Of a stretch of DNA of 64,000 nucleotides, positions 40,865 to 49,416 are shown in pieces. This DNA comes from an uncultured Oscillospiraceae bacterium. GTDB lineage: Bacteria; Bacillota; Clostridia; Oscillospirales; Ruminococcaceae. A program made the translations under genes and the position numbers. The stretch is taken from assembly GCA_910584715.1 (NCBI GenBank), contig CAJUAN010000010.1, forward strand, positions 1 through 64,000. Reading direction: 5' to 3'. Each line of letters begins with the position of its first letter. Position 1 is the stretch's first letter. Under the pieces are notes generated by a model. It saw only the letters and a list, made by a program, of their open reading frames with translations. It was not told the DNA's origin and made no database searches.

Positions 40865-42355
40865 ATGAAAGCAAGAATAGTCATTGATAAGAATAAAACC
40901 GTAAGCAGAATAGACGACCGTCTTTACGGCTCGTTTATAGAGCATCTGGGCAGAGCGGTGTACGGAGGCATATACGAGCCGTCTCATGAAACGGCTGACG
41001 ATATGGGCTTCCGCGGGGACGTTATGGAAATGATAAAAGAGCTTAACGTTCCCATTATAAGATACCCCGGAGGAAACTTTGTATCCGGCTATAACTGGGA
41101 GGACGGAACGGGAGACAAATCAAAGCGTCCTAAAAAAATGGAGCTTGCGTGGCAGTCAGTGGAGACAAACGAGGTGGGCATAGACGAATTTCAGGAGTGG
41201 GCAAAGCGGGCGCACAGCGACGTCATGATGGCGGTTAATTTAGGTACCCGCGGAGCGGACGAAGCAAGGAACCTTGTGGAATACTGCAACTGCGAAACGG
41301 ATACATACTACGCCGAAATGCGCCGCAAAAACGGCTTTGAAAAGCCTTTCGGAATAAAGACCTGGTGCCTCGGAAACGAAATGGACGGTGACTGGCAGAT
41401 ATGCCACAAGACTGCGTACGAATACGGCAGGATAGCATGCGAGACCGCCAAGCTCATGAAATGGACAGATCCGTCCATAGAGCTTGTGGCCTGCGGAAGC
41501 GCGCATATAAATATGCCTACCTTTGGCGAGTGGGAACGCACTGTCCTGCGGGAGTGCTACGAACATGTAGACTATATTTCCCTGCACAATTATTACGGGA
41601 ACCCAAACAACGATACCGCCGCGTACCTTGCCTCGGCGGTGGATATGGACAGCTTCATCAAGCAGGTTGCCGCGATATGCGACGAGGTAAAGGCGGAAAA
41701 AAATTCCGACAAAACAGTTAACCTGTCCTTTGACGAATGGAACATCTGGTTCCACAGCAACGAGCAGGACAAACATATCGAAAAGTGGCAGGTCGCTCCT
41801 CCGCTGCTTGAGGATATTTACAACCTTGAGGACGCGGTGGTTCTGGGGGATCTGCTCATTACCCTCCTCAATAACAGCGACAGGGTGAAGATAGCCTGTC
41901 TTGCCCAGCTTGTGAATGTTATCGCTCCCATTATGACGGAAACCGGCGGCAGGATATGGGCGCAGACTATATTCTATCCGTTTATGCACACCTCGCAGCG
42001 CGGACGGGGAACAGCTCTTGAAGTATCCTGCGGCTGCGGCGCCTACAGCGCGGGGGGCAAAAAGGATATTCCCTATATCAGTTCTGCGGCGGTTATTTCG
42101 GAGGACGGCGGCGAGCTTACCGTATTTGCCGTGAACCGTTCTCTTGACGAGTCCTGCGGACTTGATTTCAGCCTTTCGGGATACGAGAGCTTCCGACCAG
42201 TCCTGCATACGGCTATGGAGGGAGACGACCTGAAAGCGGTGAATACCGCGGACGACCCGAAAAAAGTTGTTCCCGCTGAAAAGGATATTTCCGACGGGAT
42301 TATTCTTTCCCCTCATTCGTGGAATATGATCGTTTTCCAAAAAACGGCTCAATAA
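40865..42355 (+). CDS. GH51 alpha-L-arabinofuranosidase
   Basis: A 496-residue intracellular enzyme that removes alpha-L-arabinofuranose from arabinoxylan or arabinan oligosaccharides. GGGAGG precedes ATG 40865. The (beta/alpha)8 core begins with DDRLYGSFIEHLGRAVYGGI and RYPGGNFVSGYNWEDG. Acid/base Glu 172 is in CLGNEMDG and nucleophile Glu 291 in SFDEWNIW. A C-terminal beta domain (about 400-496) completes the usual length. No signal peptide. The promoter shares its upstream element with the divergent operon, and the GH5 gene follows after 40 nt. Confidence 0.93.
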   Translation: MKARIVIDKNKTVSRIDDRLYGSFIEHLGRAVYGGIYEPSHETADDMGFRGDVMEMIKELNVPIIRYPGGNFVSGYNWEDGTGDKSKRPKKMELAWQSVETNEVGIDEFQEWAKRAHSDVMMAVNLGTRGADEARNLVEYCNCETDTYYAEMRRKNGFEKPFGIKTWCLGNEMDGDWQICHKTAYEYGRIACETAKLMKWTDPSIELVACGSAHINMPTFGEWERTVLRECYEHVDYISLHNYYGNPNNDTAAYLASAVDMDSFIKQVAAICDEVKAEKNSDKTVNLSFDEWNIWFHSNEQDKHIEKWQVAPPLLEDIYNLEDAVVLGDLLITLLNNSDRVKIACLAQLVNVIAPIMTETGGRIWAQTIFYPFMHTSQRGRGTALEVSCGCGAYSAGGKKDIPYISSAAVISEDGGELTVFAVNRSLDESCGLDFSLSGYESFRPVLHTAMEGDDLKAVNTADDPKKVVPAEKDISDGIILSPHSWNMIVFQKTAQ

Positions 42356-42395
42356 AAATATGCATATTTTAGGATTTCAAGAAAGGAAGTTTCGT

Positions 42396-43535
42396 ATGAA
42401 AAAAATCGTTTCATGTATATGCGCTGCGGCAATGGCTCTGTCGCTTTCGGCATGCTCCAAAAAAGAACCGGACACACGTCCCCTGGGGGAAATGCGCGGC
42501 ATTTCGGCTGCCGAGCTTATTGCTGAAATGGGTACCGGCTGGAACCTGGGCAACACAATGGACTCCGAGGAGGGCGGCGAGACCGGCTGGGGAAATCCCG
42601 TCACCACCAAGGAAATGATAGACGAGGTTCACCGCGCGGGCTTTGACACCCTGAGGATACCCACCACATGGAAAAACAGCATGGGAGAAGCTCCCGACTA
42701 TACCGTTGACGGAGAATGGCTGAAGCGGGTGGAGGAGATTATCGGCTACGCTCTTGAAAACGATATGTACGTTATCCTGAACACCCACCATGATACCGAC
42801 TGGATAAAGCCGCAGTATGAGGATATCGAGGCCGTAAAGGTACAGTTCGCCGCCCTGTGGACTCAGATAGCCGAATATTTCAAGGACTACGGCGACCATC
42901 TTATATTTGAGGGATTGAACGAACCTCGCATAGTCGGCGGCGCAAACGAATGGAACGGCGGCACCGAGGAGGGCAGGGACTGTCTTAATCAGCTCAACGA
43001 CGTCTTTGTTAAAACCGTTCGGGCTACCGGCGGCAACAACGAGACCCGCACCTTGCTCATCACCACCTTTGCCGCTCAGCCGGCAGCCTCGGGGGTAAGC
43101 GCGCTGATTGTCCCCGATGATAAGTACGTGGGAGTTTCGATACACGCTTACACGCCTTACCGCTTCACCTACGACTCCGTGGGCGAAAGCTGGAATACCG
43201 CCGTGTTTGACGGTTCCTGCGCATCGGAAATAGACTCGCTTTTTGCAGGCCTCAACGAAGCCTTTATCAGCAAGGGCATACCGGTGATAATCACCGAATA
43301 CGGCAGCGTTTCCAAAATGATCGATAAGACATGGTACATTACCAATACCGACGAGGTGGCGAAGTGGGCGAAGCATTATGTGAGCGCCGCGGAAAAATAC
43401 GGCATACCCTGCGTTTGGTGGGACAACGGATATCACAAGTCGGGCAACGAGCTTTTCGGTATTTTTAACCGCAGCGAGCTTACATGGTACGAGCCGGAAG
43501 TCGTAACGGCTATTATGGAATCCATAGGCGAATGA
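42396..43535 (+). CDS. GH5 endoglucanase lipoprotein
   Basis: A 379-residue enzyme of GH5 (cellulase type). The start at 42396 follows AAAGGA. A lipoprotein signal ends in LSACS with Cys 20. The catalytic core shows GTGWNLGNTMDS, RIPTTWKN, NTHHDTDW, acid/base Glu 176 in EGLNEPR, SIHAYTPY and nucleophile Glu 301 in IITEYGS. No dockerin or carbohydrate-binding module is attached, so it acts at the cell surface, probably on beta-glucan, xyloglucan or mannan fragments before import. Cotranscribed with GH51. The signature set is close to GH5_4 but subfamily is not certain. Confidence 0.9.
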   Translation: MKKIVSCICAAAMALSLSACSKKEPDTRPLGEMRGISAAELIAEMGTGWNLGNTMDSEEGGETGWGNPVTTKEMIDEVHRAGFDTLRIPTTWKNSMGEAPDYTVDGEWLKRVEEIIGYALENDMYVILNTHHDTDWIKPQYEDIEAVKVQFAALWTQIAEYFKDYGDHLIFEGLNEPRIVGGANEWNGGTEEGRDCLNQLNDVFVKTVRATGGNNETRTLLITTFAAQPAASGVSALIVPDDKYVGVSIHAYTPYRFTYDSVGESWNTAVFDGSCASEIDSLFAGLNEAFISKGIPVIITEYGSVSKMIDKTWYITNTDEVAKWAKHYVSAAEKYGIPCVWWDNGYHKSGNELFGIFNRSELTWYEPEVVTAIMESIGE

Positions 43536-43573
43536 CCTCTGTATAATTTGTAGTTTAAAGCGCGGGATATTTC

Positions 43574-43602
43574 TTGACAGGTTCGCCGGGATACAATATA
43601 AT
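43574..43602 (+). promoter_or_regulatory. Consensus sigma-A promoter of the GNAT gene
   Basis: TTGACA (43574-43579), 17-bp spacer, TATAAT (43597-43602), a full consensus match 39 nt before the start codon. Confidence 0.8.
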
Positions 43603-43641
43603 TATTGTATTACCGTGATTTCGGAAAGGATAGGGTTTGTC

Positions 43642-44484
43642 ATGAAAAATACTATATACGGACTTTTTTCAAAATGCTTTCCCCAGCTTCCCATAGGAAG
43701 AGACAGCTTTTTCAGACTTCTTGACGCGGATAAATGCAGTGTTATCCCTTATTACGAGGACGGAGCCATTGCCGGCTGCTCGGTCGTTTCGGGGGACTGT
43801 ATCCGCCTCCTGTGCGTGGCTCCGGGCTCCCGCGGAAAAGGTATTGGCAGCGGCTTGCTCCGTGACAGCGAAAGGCTTATCGCTGAAAACGGCTTTAAGC
43901 GCGCAGTTCTCGGAGGGCGGGATTCCGGTCTTTTTATAGGAGAGACCGTTCCCGTGGAACAAACGGAAAACGCCGGATCTTTTTTCAGCCGCAGGGGATA
44001 CGTCTCCGACGACGGCTGTATAGAGATGAAAATGCCCCTCGAAGATTTTGACTTCGAAGGACTTGATATCCCGATCTGCCCCGACGGAACAAGCTTCGGC
44101 TATATTGAAAAAGAAGAACACGGCAGCCTGCTCCGTGCAGTTGAAGCGGTGGACGCAGACTGGGTGCAGTATTTTACATACGGAAGTCCCATATTTGCGG
44201 CAAAGCTTAACGGAAATATCGCGGCATTCTGCATGATCGACGAAAACGCCGATACCGTAATAAGCAGAGACGGCAGCAACGTCGTCTCAATAGGCTGCGT
44301 GGGCACAGTGCCTGAAATGCGGAAAAAGGGTATCGGACTTGCAATGGTAGCCGAGGCGGCGCATATCGCCAAGAACGACGGCTGTACGGACGCGTTTATT
44401 CACTATACGTACCTGGATAAATGGTACGGCAGGCTGGGATTTAAAACATTCCTGCGGTACCGTTTCAGTGAAAAAAAGCTGTAG
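43642..44484 (+). CDS. Tandem GNAT acetyltransferase
   Basis: A 280-residue protein with two GNAT domains. The N-terminal one (about 1-135) has the acetyl-CoA loop CVAPGSRGKGIGSGLL and the C-terminal one (about 150-280) has CVGTVPEMRKKGIGLAMV and YLDKWYGRLGF. ATG 43642 follows AAGGA with a long spacer; a GTG 27 nt upstream is in frame but less likely because transcription starts close to it. Substrate unknown. It converges with the phosphatase gene with 12 nt between stops, and a full-consensus promoter predicts high expression. Confidence 0.8.
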   Translation: MKNTIYGLFSKCFPQLPIGRDSFFRLLDADKCSVIPYYEDGAIAGCSVVSGDCIRLLCVAPGSRGKGIGSGLLRDSERLIAENGFKRAVLGGRDSGLFIGETVPVEQTENAGSFFSRRGYVSDDGCIEMKMPLEDFDFEGLDIPICPDGTSFGYIEKEEHGSLLRAVEAVDADWVQYFTYGSPIFAAKLNGNIAAFCMIDENADTVISRDGSNVVSIGCVGTVPEMRKKGIGLAMVAEAAHIAKNDGCTDAFIHYTYLDKWYGRLGFKTFLRYRFSEKKL

Positions 44485-44496
44485 CATTTCACGGAG

Positions 44497-44961
44497 TTAT
44501 TCATTTTCTTTTTTGATGTATTCCAGGAGCGCGGTGCAGCCGCTGTAAATATCGTTGAAAGCGGTATCGAAGCGTCCGCTGTACCACGGGTCGGAAATAT
44601 CCCCTCCGCGGCTTGTAAAGTCAAGGAGCCTGTGGACCTTTCCGTCCGGGTCGCTTCCGAAAATACGCATGATGTTGCGCATATTGTTTCCGTCCATGAC
44701 AAGGAACAGATCGTATTTGTCATAATCGCTTTTTTCAAGACGGACAGCGCGTCTGGAGCCGCAGGGAACACCTCTGCGGCTTAATTCCGCCTTCGCGGGG
44801 GGATAGATCGGATTTCCTATCTCTTCTGTGCTGGTAGCGCTTGAGGCTATGAAAATATTCGAATCTGTGTACTCTTTTTCAACAAGGTCTTTCATAATAA
44901 ATTCGGCAGTCGGCGAACGGCATATATTGCCGTGGCAAACGAACATTATGCTTTTTATCAT
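44497..44961 (-). CDS. Low-molecular-weight protein-tyrosine phosphatase
   Basis: A 154-residue cytoplasmic phosphatase. The P-loop CHGNICRS (Cys 9, Arg 15) and the general-acid Asp in ISDPWYSGRFDTAF are intact, and the length is typical. Tyr phosphatases of this class act on bacterial tyrosine kinases or small phospho-compounds; no kinase partner is adjacent. It is a single-gene unit; downstream it meets the GNAT gene. Confidence 0.92.
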   Translation of the reverse strand: MIKSIMFVCHGNICRSPTAEFIMKDLVEKEYTDSNIFIASSATSTEEIGNPIYPPAKAELSRRGVPCGSRRAVRLEKSDYDKYDLFLVMDGNNMRNIMRIFGSDPDGKVHRLLDFTSRGGDISDPWYSGRFDTAFNDIYSGCTALLEYIKKENE

Positions 44962-45110
44962 TCCGGGAAGCTCCTTTCAATCAGCTGTAAAAATTCTTTG
45001 AGCGGTATTTTTATTTTACCACATTTTATTATCGGGGTCAAGAACGGATACCAAAGGCTTCCCTCTGTAAACGGCACTGGCAAAGATTAGGTTTTTTAGA
45101 ACATAATTTA

Positions 45111-45139
45111 TTGCAATCCGAGGGAAAATATGTTATACT
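45111..45139 (+). promoter_or_regulatory. purB promoter
   Basis: -35 TTGCAA (45111-45116), 17-bp spacer, -10 TATACT (45134-45139), 30 nt before the start codon. No purine riboswitch or PurR-box palindrome was recognised in the short leader. Confidence 0.7.
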
Positions 45140-45169
45140 TATAAAAAAGAATTTTAAGGAGTTATCGCT

Positions 45170-46606
45170 ATGTCAGATTACAACAGCTATGAATCGCCGT
45201 TCTGCACCCGCTACGCAAGCAAGGAAATGCAGTACGTTTTTTCCGCCGACAAAAAATTTACCACCTGGAGAAAGCTTTGGGTGGCTCTCGCACGAGCTGA
45301 AATGAAGCTGGGACTTCCTGTTACCCAAAAGCAGGTGGACGAGCTTGAAGCCCACATCGAGGACATCGACTACAAAGCCGCCGAAGAGCGTGAAAAGCTT
45401 GTGCGCCACGACGTTATGTCTCATGTTTACGCTTACGGACTTGCCTGTCCCGGGGCAAAGGGGATAATACACCTTGGCGCGACCTCCTGCTACGTGGGCG
45501 ACAACACCGATGTTATCATTATGCGTGACGCCCTGCAAATTGTCAGGAGAAAGCTTATAAACGTTCTCGCACAGCTTTCGGGCTTTGCGGTTAAGTACAA
45601 GGATATGCCCTGCCTTGCCTATACCCATTTGCAGCCCGCCCAGCTTACCACGGTGGGCAAGCGTGCAACGCTCTGGGCAAACGAGATTCTTATGGATCTT
45701 GACGAGCTGGACTACAGGATATCGTCCCTGAAGCTGCTGGGTTCAAAGGGTACTACCGGTACCCAGGCTTCCTTTATGGAGCTTTTCGACGGCGATACCG
45801 AAAAGGTCAAAGAGCTTGAAAAAATGATCGCCGAGGAAATGGGCTTCGACGCAGTAGTCCCCGTTTCGGGTCAGACCTACTCCAGAAAAGCCGACGCGCA
45901 GATACTCTCAACCTTGGGAGGTATTGCTCAGTCCGCAATGAAATTTGCCAACGATATGCGTATCCTCCAGAATTTCAAGGAAATGGAAGAACCCTTCGAG
46001 AAAAACCAGATAGGTTCCTCCGCGATGCCATACAAGAGAAATCCCATGCGCTGCGAAAGAATTACCGCACTTGCAAGATATGTTATGATAGATACCCTCA
46101 ACCCTGCCTTTACCGCGGGTACGCAATGGTTTGAGAGGACTCTCGACGATTCCGCGAACAAGCGCATTTCCGTTGCCGAGGGATTTTTGGCGGTGGACGC
46201 GATACTCAACATCATGCTGAATGTTACCGCCGATCTTGTTGTGTATCCTAACGTTGTACGCCAGCGCGTTATGCGTGAGTTGCCCTTTATGGCTTCCGAA
46301 AACATCATGATGGACGCGGTGAAAAAGGGCGGGGACCGTCAGGCTCTCCACGAAAAGCTCCGTCAGTACGCTATGGAGGCGGGAAAGCACGTTAAAGAGG
46401 AGGGGCTGGAAAACAACCTTATCGAACTTGTGCTGAACGACCCGGATTTCGGTCTTAACGCCGACGAGATGAACGCTATCCTTAAACCCGAAAACTTTAC
46501 GGGAAGAAGCTCCCAGCAGGTGGAGGAATTTGTCCGCGACTGCGTAAAGCCTGTTCTCGACGCCAATAAGGATATCCTCGGCGAGACCGCGGAGCTGTCG
46601 GTGTAA
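45170..46606 (+). CDS. purB: Adenylosuccinate lyase
   Basis: A 478-residue enzyme of the fumarase/aspartase superfamily, acting twice in purine synthesis (SAICAR to AICAR and adenylosuccinate to AMP). Landmarks are HDVMSHVYAYG, HLGATSCYVGDN, THLQPAQLTTVGKR, GTTGTQASF, and the signature GSSAMPYKRNPMR. AAGGAG lies upstream. Length fits the long (animal-like) PurB group also found in clostridia. It is followed after 11 nt by the CYTH-domain gene, probably cotranscribed. Confidence 0.95.
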   Translation: MSDYNSYESPFCTRYASKEMQYVFSADKKFTTWRKLWVALARAEMKLGLPVTQKQVDELEAHIEDIDYKAAEEREKLVRHDVMSHVYAYGLACPGAKGIIHLGATSCYVGDNTDVIIMRDALQIVRRKLINVLAQLSGFAVKYKDMPCLAYTHLQPAQLTTVGKRATLWANEILMDLDELDYRISSLKLLGSKGTTGTQASFMELFDGDTEKVKELEKMIAEEMGFDAVVPVSGQTYSRKADAQILSTLGGIAQSAMKFANDMRILQNFKEMEEPFEKNQIGSSAMPYKRNPMRCERITALARYVMIDTLNPAFTAGTQWFERTLDDSANKRISVAEGFLAVDAILNIMLNVTADLVVYPNVVRQRVMRELPFMASENIMMDAVKKGGDRQALHEKLRQYAMEAGKHVKEEGLENNLIELVLNDPDFGLNADEMNAILKPENFTGRSSQQVEEFVRDCVKPVLDANKDILGETAELSV

Positions 46607-46617
46607 GGCGGCGCAGC

Positions 46618-47304
46618 ATGGAAAACTATAGCAGAAAATTCCTTATAAAAATGCCCGAAATCCTTGGGGACGGCAGCGGCTACAGGGTAAAGCTCTTTAA
46701 AAACGAAAAAGCCGCCGCAATACTTGAAAGCGGCGGGGAGACCTTCGGTTTCGACGTTATCGCGGAGATCACCGGCAACGATTTTTACAGCGACAGGGCT
46801 ATCGCCGCAAGGAACGGAAAGCTCCTCATGCTGGAGATAGAAAGGCGCTGGCTGGTGAAAATTCCCGATAACATCGGAGAGTTTCCGTTCCATGTTATAG
46901 AGCAGGCTTATCTCGCTCCCGAAAACGGCTTTCAAGGGCGCATACGCCGTCTGGACGACAGGTTCATCTACACCGAAAAGGCGAGGACGGGCAGCGCGGC
47001 GTCCAGAATAGAAAACGAGCGGGACATTACCGCTGAGGAGTACGAGAGGCTGAAAGAGCATACTATCCTCAACACGGTGAAAAAGAAAAGGTACCTGATA
47101 CCTTACGGCGGCTTGAAGTTTGAGCTGGACGTTTTTGAGAACACCGTGGAGACAGGCTACGCCATTATGGAGGCGGAGATTCCGGAGGAAAGCGCGGCTG
47201 TAGAGCTTCCCGATTTTGTTGAGATCGTCCGCGAGGTGACCGAGGACGAGTATTACACAAACAGGAACTTTGCTTCAATGGAAAGAATAAAACTGCTGAA
47301 ATAA
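46618..47304 (+). CDS. CYTH-domain protein with N-terminal extension
   Basis: A 228-residue protein. The CYTH (triphosphate tunnel) domain starts near residue 78 with LEIERRWLVKIP, the ExExK-like motif, continues with GRIRRLDDRFIYTEKAR, NERDITAEEYERL, KKKRYLIPYGGLKFELDVF and MEAEIPEES, and ends EDEYYTNRNFA. Key charged strand residues for triphosphate binding look present. The N-terminal 75 residues (MPEILGDGSGYRVKLF, DFYSDRAIAARNGKL) form a separate unrecognised part. CYTH proteins hydrolyse triphosphates or polyphosphate in some bacteria. The gene is 11 nt after purB, suggesting cotranscription. Confidence 0.82.
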   Translation: MENYSRKFLIKMPEILGDGSGYRVKLFKNEKAAAILESGGETFGFDVIAEITGNDFYSDRAIAARNGKLLMLEIERRWLVKIPDNIGEFPFHVIEQAYLAPENGFQGRIRRLDDRFIYTEKARTGSAASRIENERDITAEEYERLKEHTILNTVKKKRYLIPYGGLKFELDVFENTVETGYAIMEAEIPEESAAVELPDFVEIVREVTEDEYYTNRNFASMERIKLLK

Positions 47305-47307
47305 CTT

Positions 47308-47345
47308 AAAAACGGTATCGAGAAAAGCTTCCCGGTACCGTTTTT
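47308..47345. terminator. Bidirectional terminator between CYTH and MetY genes
   Basis: 13-bp stem AAAAACGGTATCG (47308-47320) / CGGTACCGTTTTT (47333-47345), one G-T pair. Confidence 0.85.
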
Positions 47346-47358
47346 ACATTTTATGCTG

Positions 47359-48645
47359 TTATATCTTATCAAACGCCTGCTTTAAGTCAGCAAGAATATC
47401 CTCGATATTTTCAAGTCCTACTGAGAACCTTATCAGACCGCCGTCAATTCCCGCAGCGGCAAGCTGCTCGTCGGTAAGCTGACGGTGCGTTGCGGAGGCG
47501 GGGTGCAGCACGCAGGTGCGTATATCCGCAACGTGTACCTCGTTGGAAGCAAGGGTAAGGCCGTCCATAAACCTGACTGCCGTGTCCCTGCCGCCCTTTA
47601 TAGAGAATGATATAACGCCGCTTGCGCCGAGGGGAAGATATTTGTCAGCCAAGGTCTTGTACTTGTTGCCCTCCAGCGCGGGGTAGGAAACAAAGTTCAC
47701 CTTGCCGGTGCTTTCAATGAATTTTGCGGCGGTCACCGCGTTTTCGCAGTATTGCTTCATTCTAACGGGCAGAGTTTCCAGTCCCAGATTGAGCAGGAAC
47801 GAGCTGTTGGCGGCGGGGTAGCAGCCGAAGTCCCTCATAAGCTGCATTCTTGCCTTTACAATGTACGGAGCAAAGGAATACTGTTCCGTATAGACGATAC
47901 CGTGATAGCTGTCGTCAGGCTCGGTCATGCATGGGAATTTTCCGCTCGTCCAGTCAAATTTGCCCGAATCAACGATAACGCCGCCTACCTGAACGGCGTG
48001 ACCGTCCATGTACTTGGATGTGGAGTGCATAACTATATCAGCGCCCCATTCGATAGGACGGCACAGGATAGGCGTTGCAAAGGTGTTGTCAACAATAAGG
48101 GGTACTCCGTGGGCGTGAGCCGCTTTCGCCCATTTTTCAATATCAAGGACGGTCAGCGCCGGGTTTGCGATAGTCTCGCCGAAAACAGCCTTTGTGTTGG
48201 GCTTGAAAGCGGCGTTGAGTTCCTCCTCTGACGCGTCAACGTCTACCCAGATGCACTCTATGCCCATTTTTTTCAGCGTAACTCCGAAAAGGTTTATGGT
48301 TCCGCCGTAAATGGACGATGAAGCGATAAAGCTGTCTCCCGCTTCGCAGATGTTAAGTATGGACAGCAGGGAAGCCGCCTGTCCGCTGGAGGTGCACATT
48401 GCCGCTACTCCGCCCTCTAAAGCGGCGATCTTCTTTTCGACCGCGTCGGTGGTTGGGTTCTCGAACCGCGAGTATATCAGGCTTTTGGTGGGGTCGTCGA
48501 AAACCGCAGCAACGTCGTCCGTGGAGTCGTAAACATAGGTAGTGCTCTGCACTATTGGTACTACGCGGGGTTCGCCGTTTTTGGGAGTATAACCTGCATG
48601 CAGGCATTTTGTCTCAATTTTAGCGTTTGGATTAAGTTCTTTCAT
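47359..48645 (-). CDS. metY: O-acetylhomoserine sulfhydrylase (MetY), second copy
   Basis: A 428-residue PLP enzyme, paralogous to the one at 13917-15215. Features: TKCLHAGYTPKNGEPRVVPI, YSRFENPTTDAVEKKIAALE, NTFATPILCRPIEWGADIVM, PLP Lys in HSTSKYMDGHA and the C-terminal HPASATHRQLTDEQLAAAGI. The active-site context (STSKYMDGH) differs from the other copy (SATKFIGGH), so the two belong to separate subgroups and may favour different sulfur donors or directions. It has a good promoter and no long leader. Confidence 0.9.
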   Translation of the reverse strand: MKELNPNAKIETKCLHAGYTPKNGEPRVVPIVQSTTYVYDSTDDVAAVFDDPTKSLIYSRFENPTTDAVEKKIAALEGGVAAMCTSSGQAASLLSILNICEAGDSFIASSSIYGGTINLFGVTLKKMGIECIWVDVDASEEELNAAFKPNTKAVFGETIANPALTVLDIEKWAKAAHAHGVPLIVDNTFATPILCRPIEWGADIVMHSTSKYMDGHAVQVGGVIVDSGKFDWTSGKFPCMTEPDDSYHGIVYTEQYSFAPYIVKARMQLMRDFGCYPAANSSFLLNLGLETLPVRMKQYCENAVTAAKFIESTGKVNFVSYPALEGNKYKTLADKYLPLGASGVISFSIKGGRDTAVRFMDGLTLASNEVHVADIRTCVLHPASATHRQLTDEQLAAAGIDGGLIRFSVGLENIEDILADLKQAFDKI

Positions 48646-48685
48646 TTTATATTCTCCTTTGTAATATTACAAAATTTCAAATAAA

Positions 48686-48714
48686 ATTATAGCACATTTT
48701 TCTGCAGATTGCAA
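48686..48714 (-). promoter_or_regulatory. Promoter of the second metY
   Basis: Minus-strand -35 TTGCAA (48709-48714), 17-bp spacer, -10 TATAAT (48686-48691), 41 nt before the start codon. Confidence 0.7.
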
Positions 48715-48915
48715 GATTTATTCTGCGTATATCATAAAAATCAATTTTTGCATTTATAGATTTCTGTTTAGCGGCGGAGTCTGCGGCAGCTGAGCCGCCC
48801 CTGCCGGATAGGCTTTATAGAATATTGAAATTTTTGCTTTGCAATAATTCAAGTTAATTTACATATGAATGTGAATCAAGTCCGCGGGATTCTCCGCAGT
48901 TAAAATCAGTATGTT

Positions 48916-48948
48916 AAAAGGACGGAGCCTCTTTCAGGAGGTCCGTCC
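48916..48948 (-). terminator. Terminator of the NrdD-tail-like gene
   Basis: Stem GGACGGA (48920-48926) / TCCGTCC (48942-48948) with an inner CCTC/GAGG stem; on the minus strand TTTT follows. Confidence 0.75.
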
Positions 48949-48972
48949 TAAATGCTGTATTCCGTCCGATAT

Positions 48973-49236
48973 TTAAACGCCGTGCTTTACCCTGTCGTGC
49001 TCCTCGGCGCGTTTTGCGTCGTTCCAGCGGTCAAGCGTGCCCGTAAGATATCCCGTAACGCGGCGAATGCGTTCAAACGGAACGTCCTCAAACTTATAGT
49101 TAAGATTTACATATTCTCCGTCGAGACCTATTTCCAGACTGGACAGCGTTTTGTCGGGAAACTTGTCTTCAAGGTATTTTACATAGTTATTTTTTTCTTC
49201 CTCGGAAATAGTTCCGTTCTTTACGATTATATCCAT
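48973..49236 (-). CDS. Small NrdD-tail-like protein
   Basis: An 87-residue protein beginning MDIIVKNGTISEEEKNNY, start at 49236 with AAAGGAAG 7 nt upstream. Its C-terminal half, FERIRRVTGYLTGTLDRWND then AKRAEEHDRVKHGV, resembles the end of anaerobic ribonucleotide reductase NrdD (GYL...R.N..K..E..dRVkH). Small proteins of this type occur in clostridial genomes and are often labelled as anaerobic ribonucleotide reductase, though they lack the catalytic core and the glycyl-radical site. A perfect sigma-A promoter and a terminator make it a monocistronic gene. Function unproven; could modulate NrdD. Confidence 0.7.
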   Translation of the reverse strand: MDIIVKNGTISEEEKNNYVKYLEDKFPDKTLSSLEIGLDGEYVNLNYKFEDVPFERIRRVTGYLTGTLDRWNDAKRAEEHDRVKHGV

Positions 49237-49304
49237 AACACATCTTCCTTTCATTGTGACAAAGCGGCGTCCCTTTCCGTCCGGGACAAGTTTGCTTTGA
49301 TTTA

Positions 49305-49333
49305 ATTATACCAATTTAGTATAGTTTTGTCAA
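49305..49333 (-). promoter_or_regulatory. Consensus promoter of the NrdD-tail-like gene
   Basis: Minus-strand TTGACA (49328-49333), 17-bp spacer, TATAAT (49305-49310), full consensus. The leader includes hairpin GTCCC/GGGAC (49269-49287). Confidence 0.8.
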
Positions 49334-49355
49334 TAGGTACCGGAAAATTTTTTCA

Positions 49356-49396
49356 AAAAACCGGAAACCCTTTGATTATAAAGGTTCCCGGTTTTT
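49356..49396. terminator. Terminator of the secreted-protein gene
   Basis: 14-bp stem AAAAACCGGAAACC (49356-49369) / GGTTCCCGGTTTTT (49383-49396) with one mismatch and flanking A/T runs. Confidence 0.8.
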
Positions 49397-49416
49397 GCAC
49401 GCATATGCGCGGATAT

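Larger units (their letters stand above)
48646..48972. other. Non-coding region with metY promoter and a terminator
   Basis: 327 nt. From left to right: the minus-strand metY promoter (48686-48714), a GC-rich patch with a complex inverted repeat (48772-48811), an AT-rich stretch and the terminator of the small NrdD-tail gene (48916-48948). No gene recognised in between. Confidence 0.5.
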
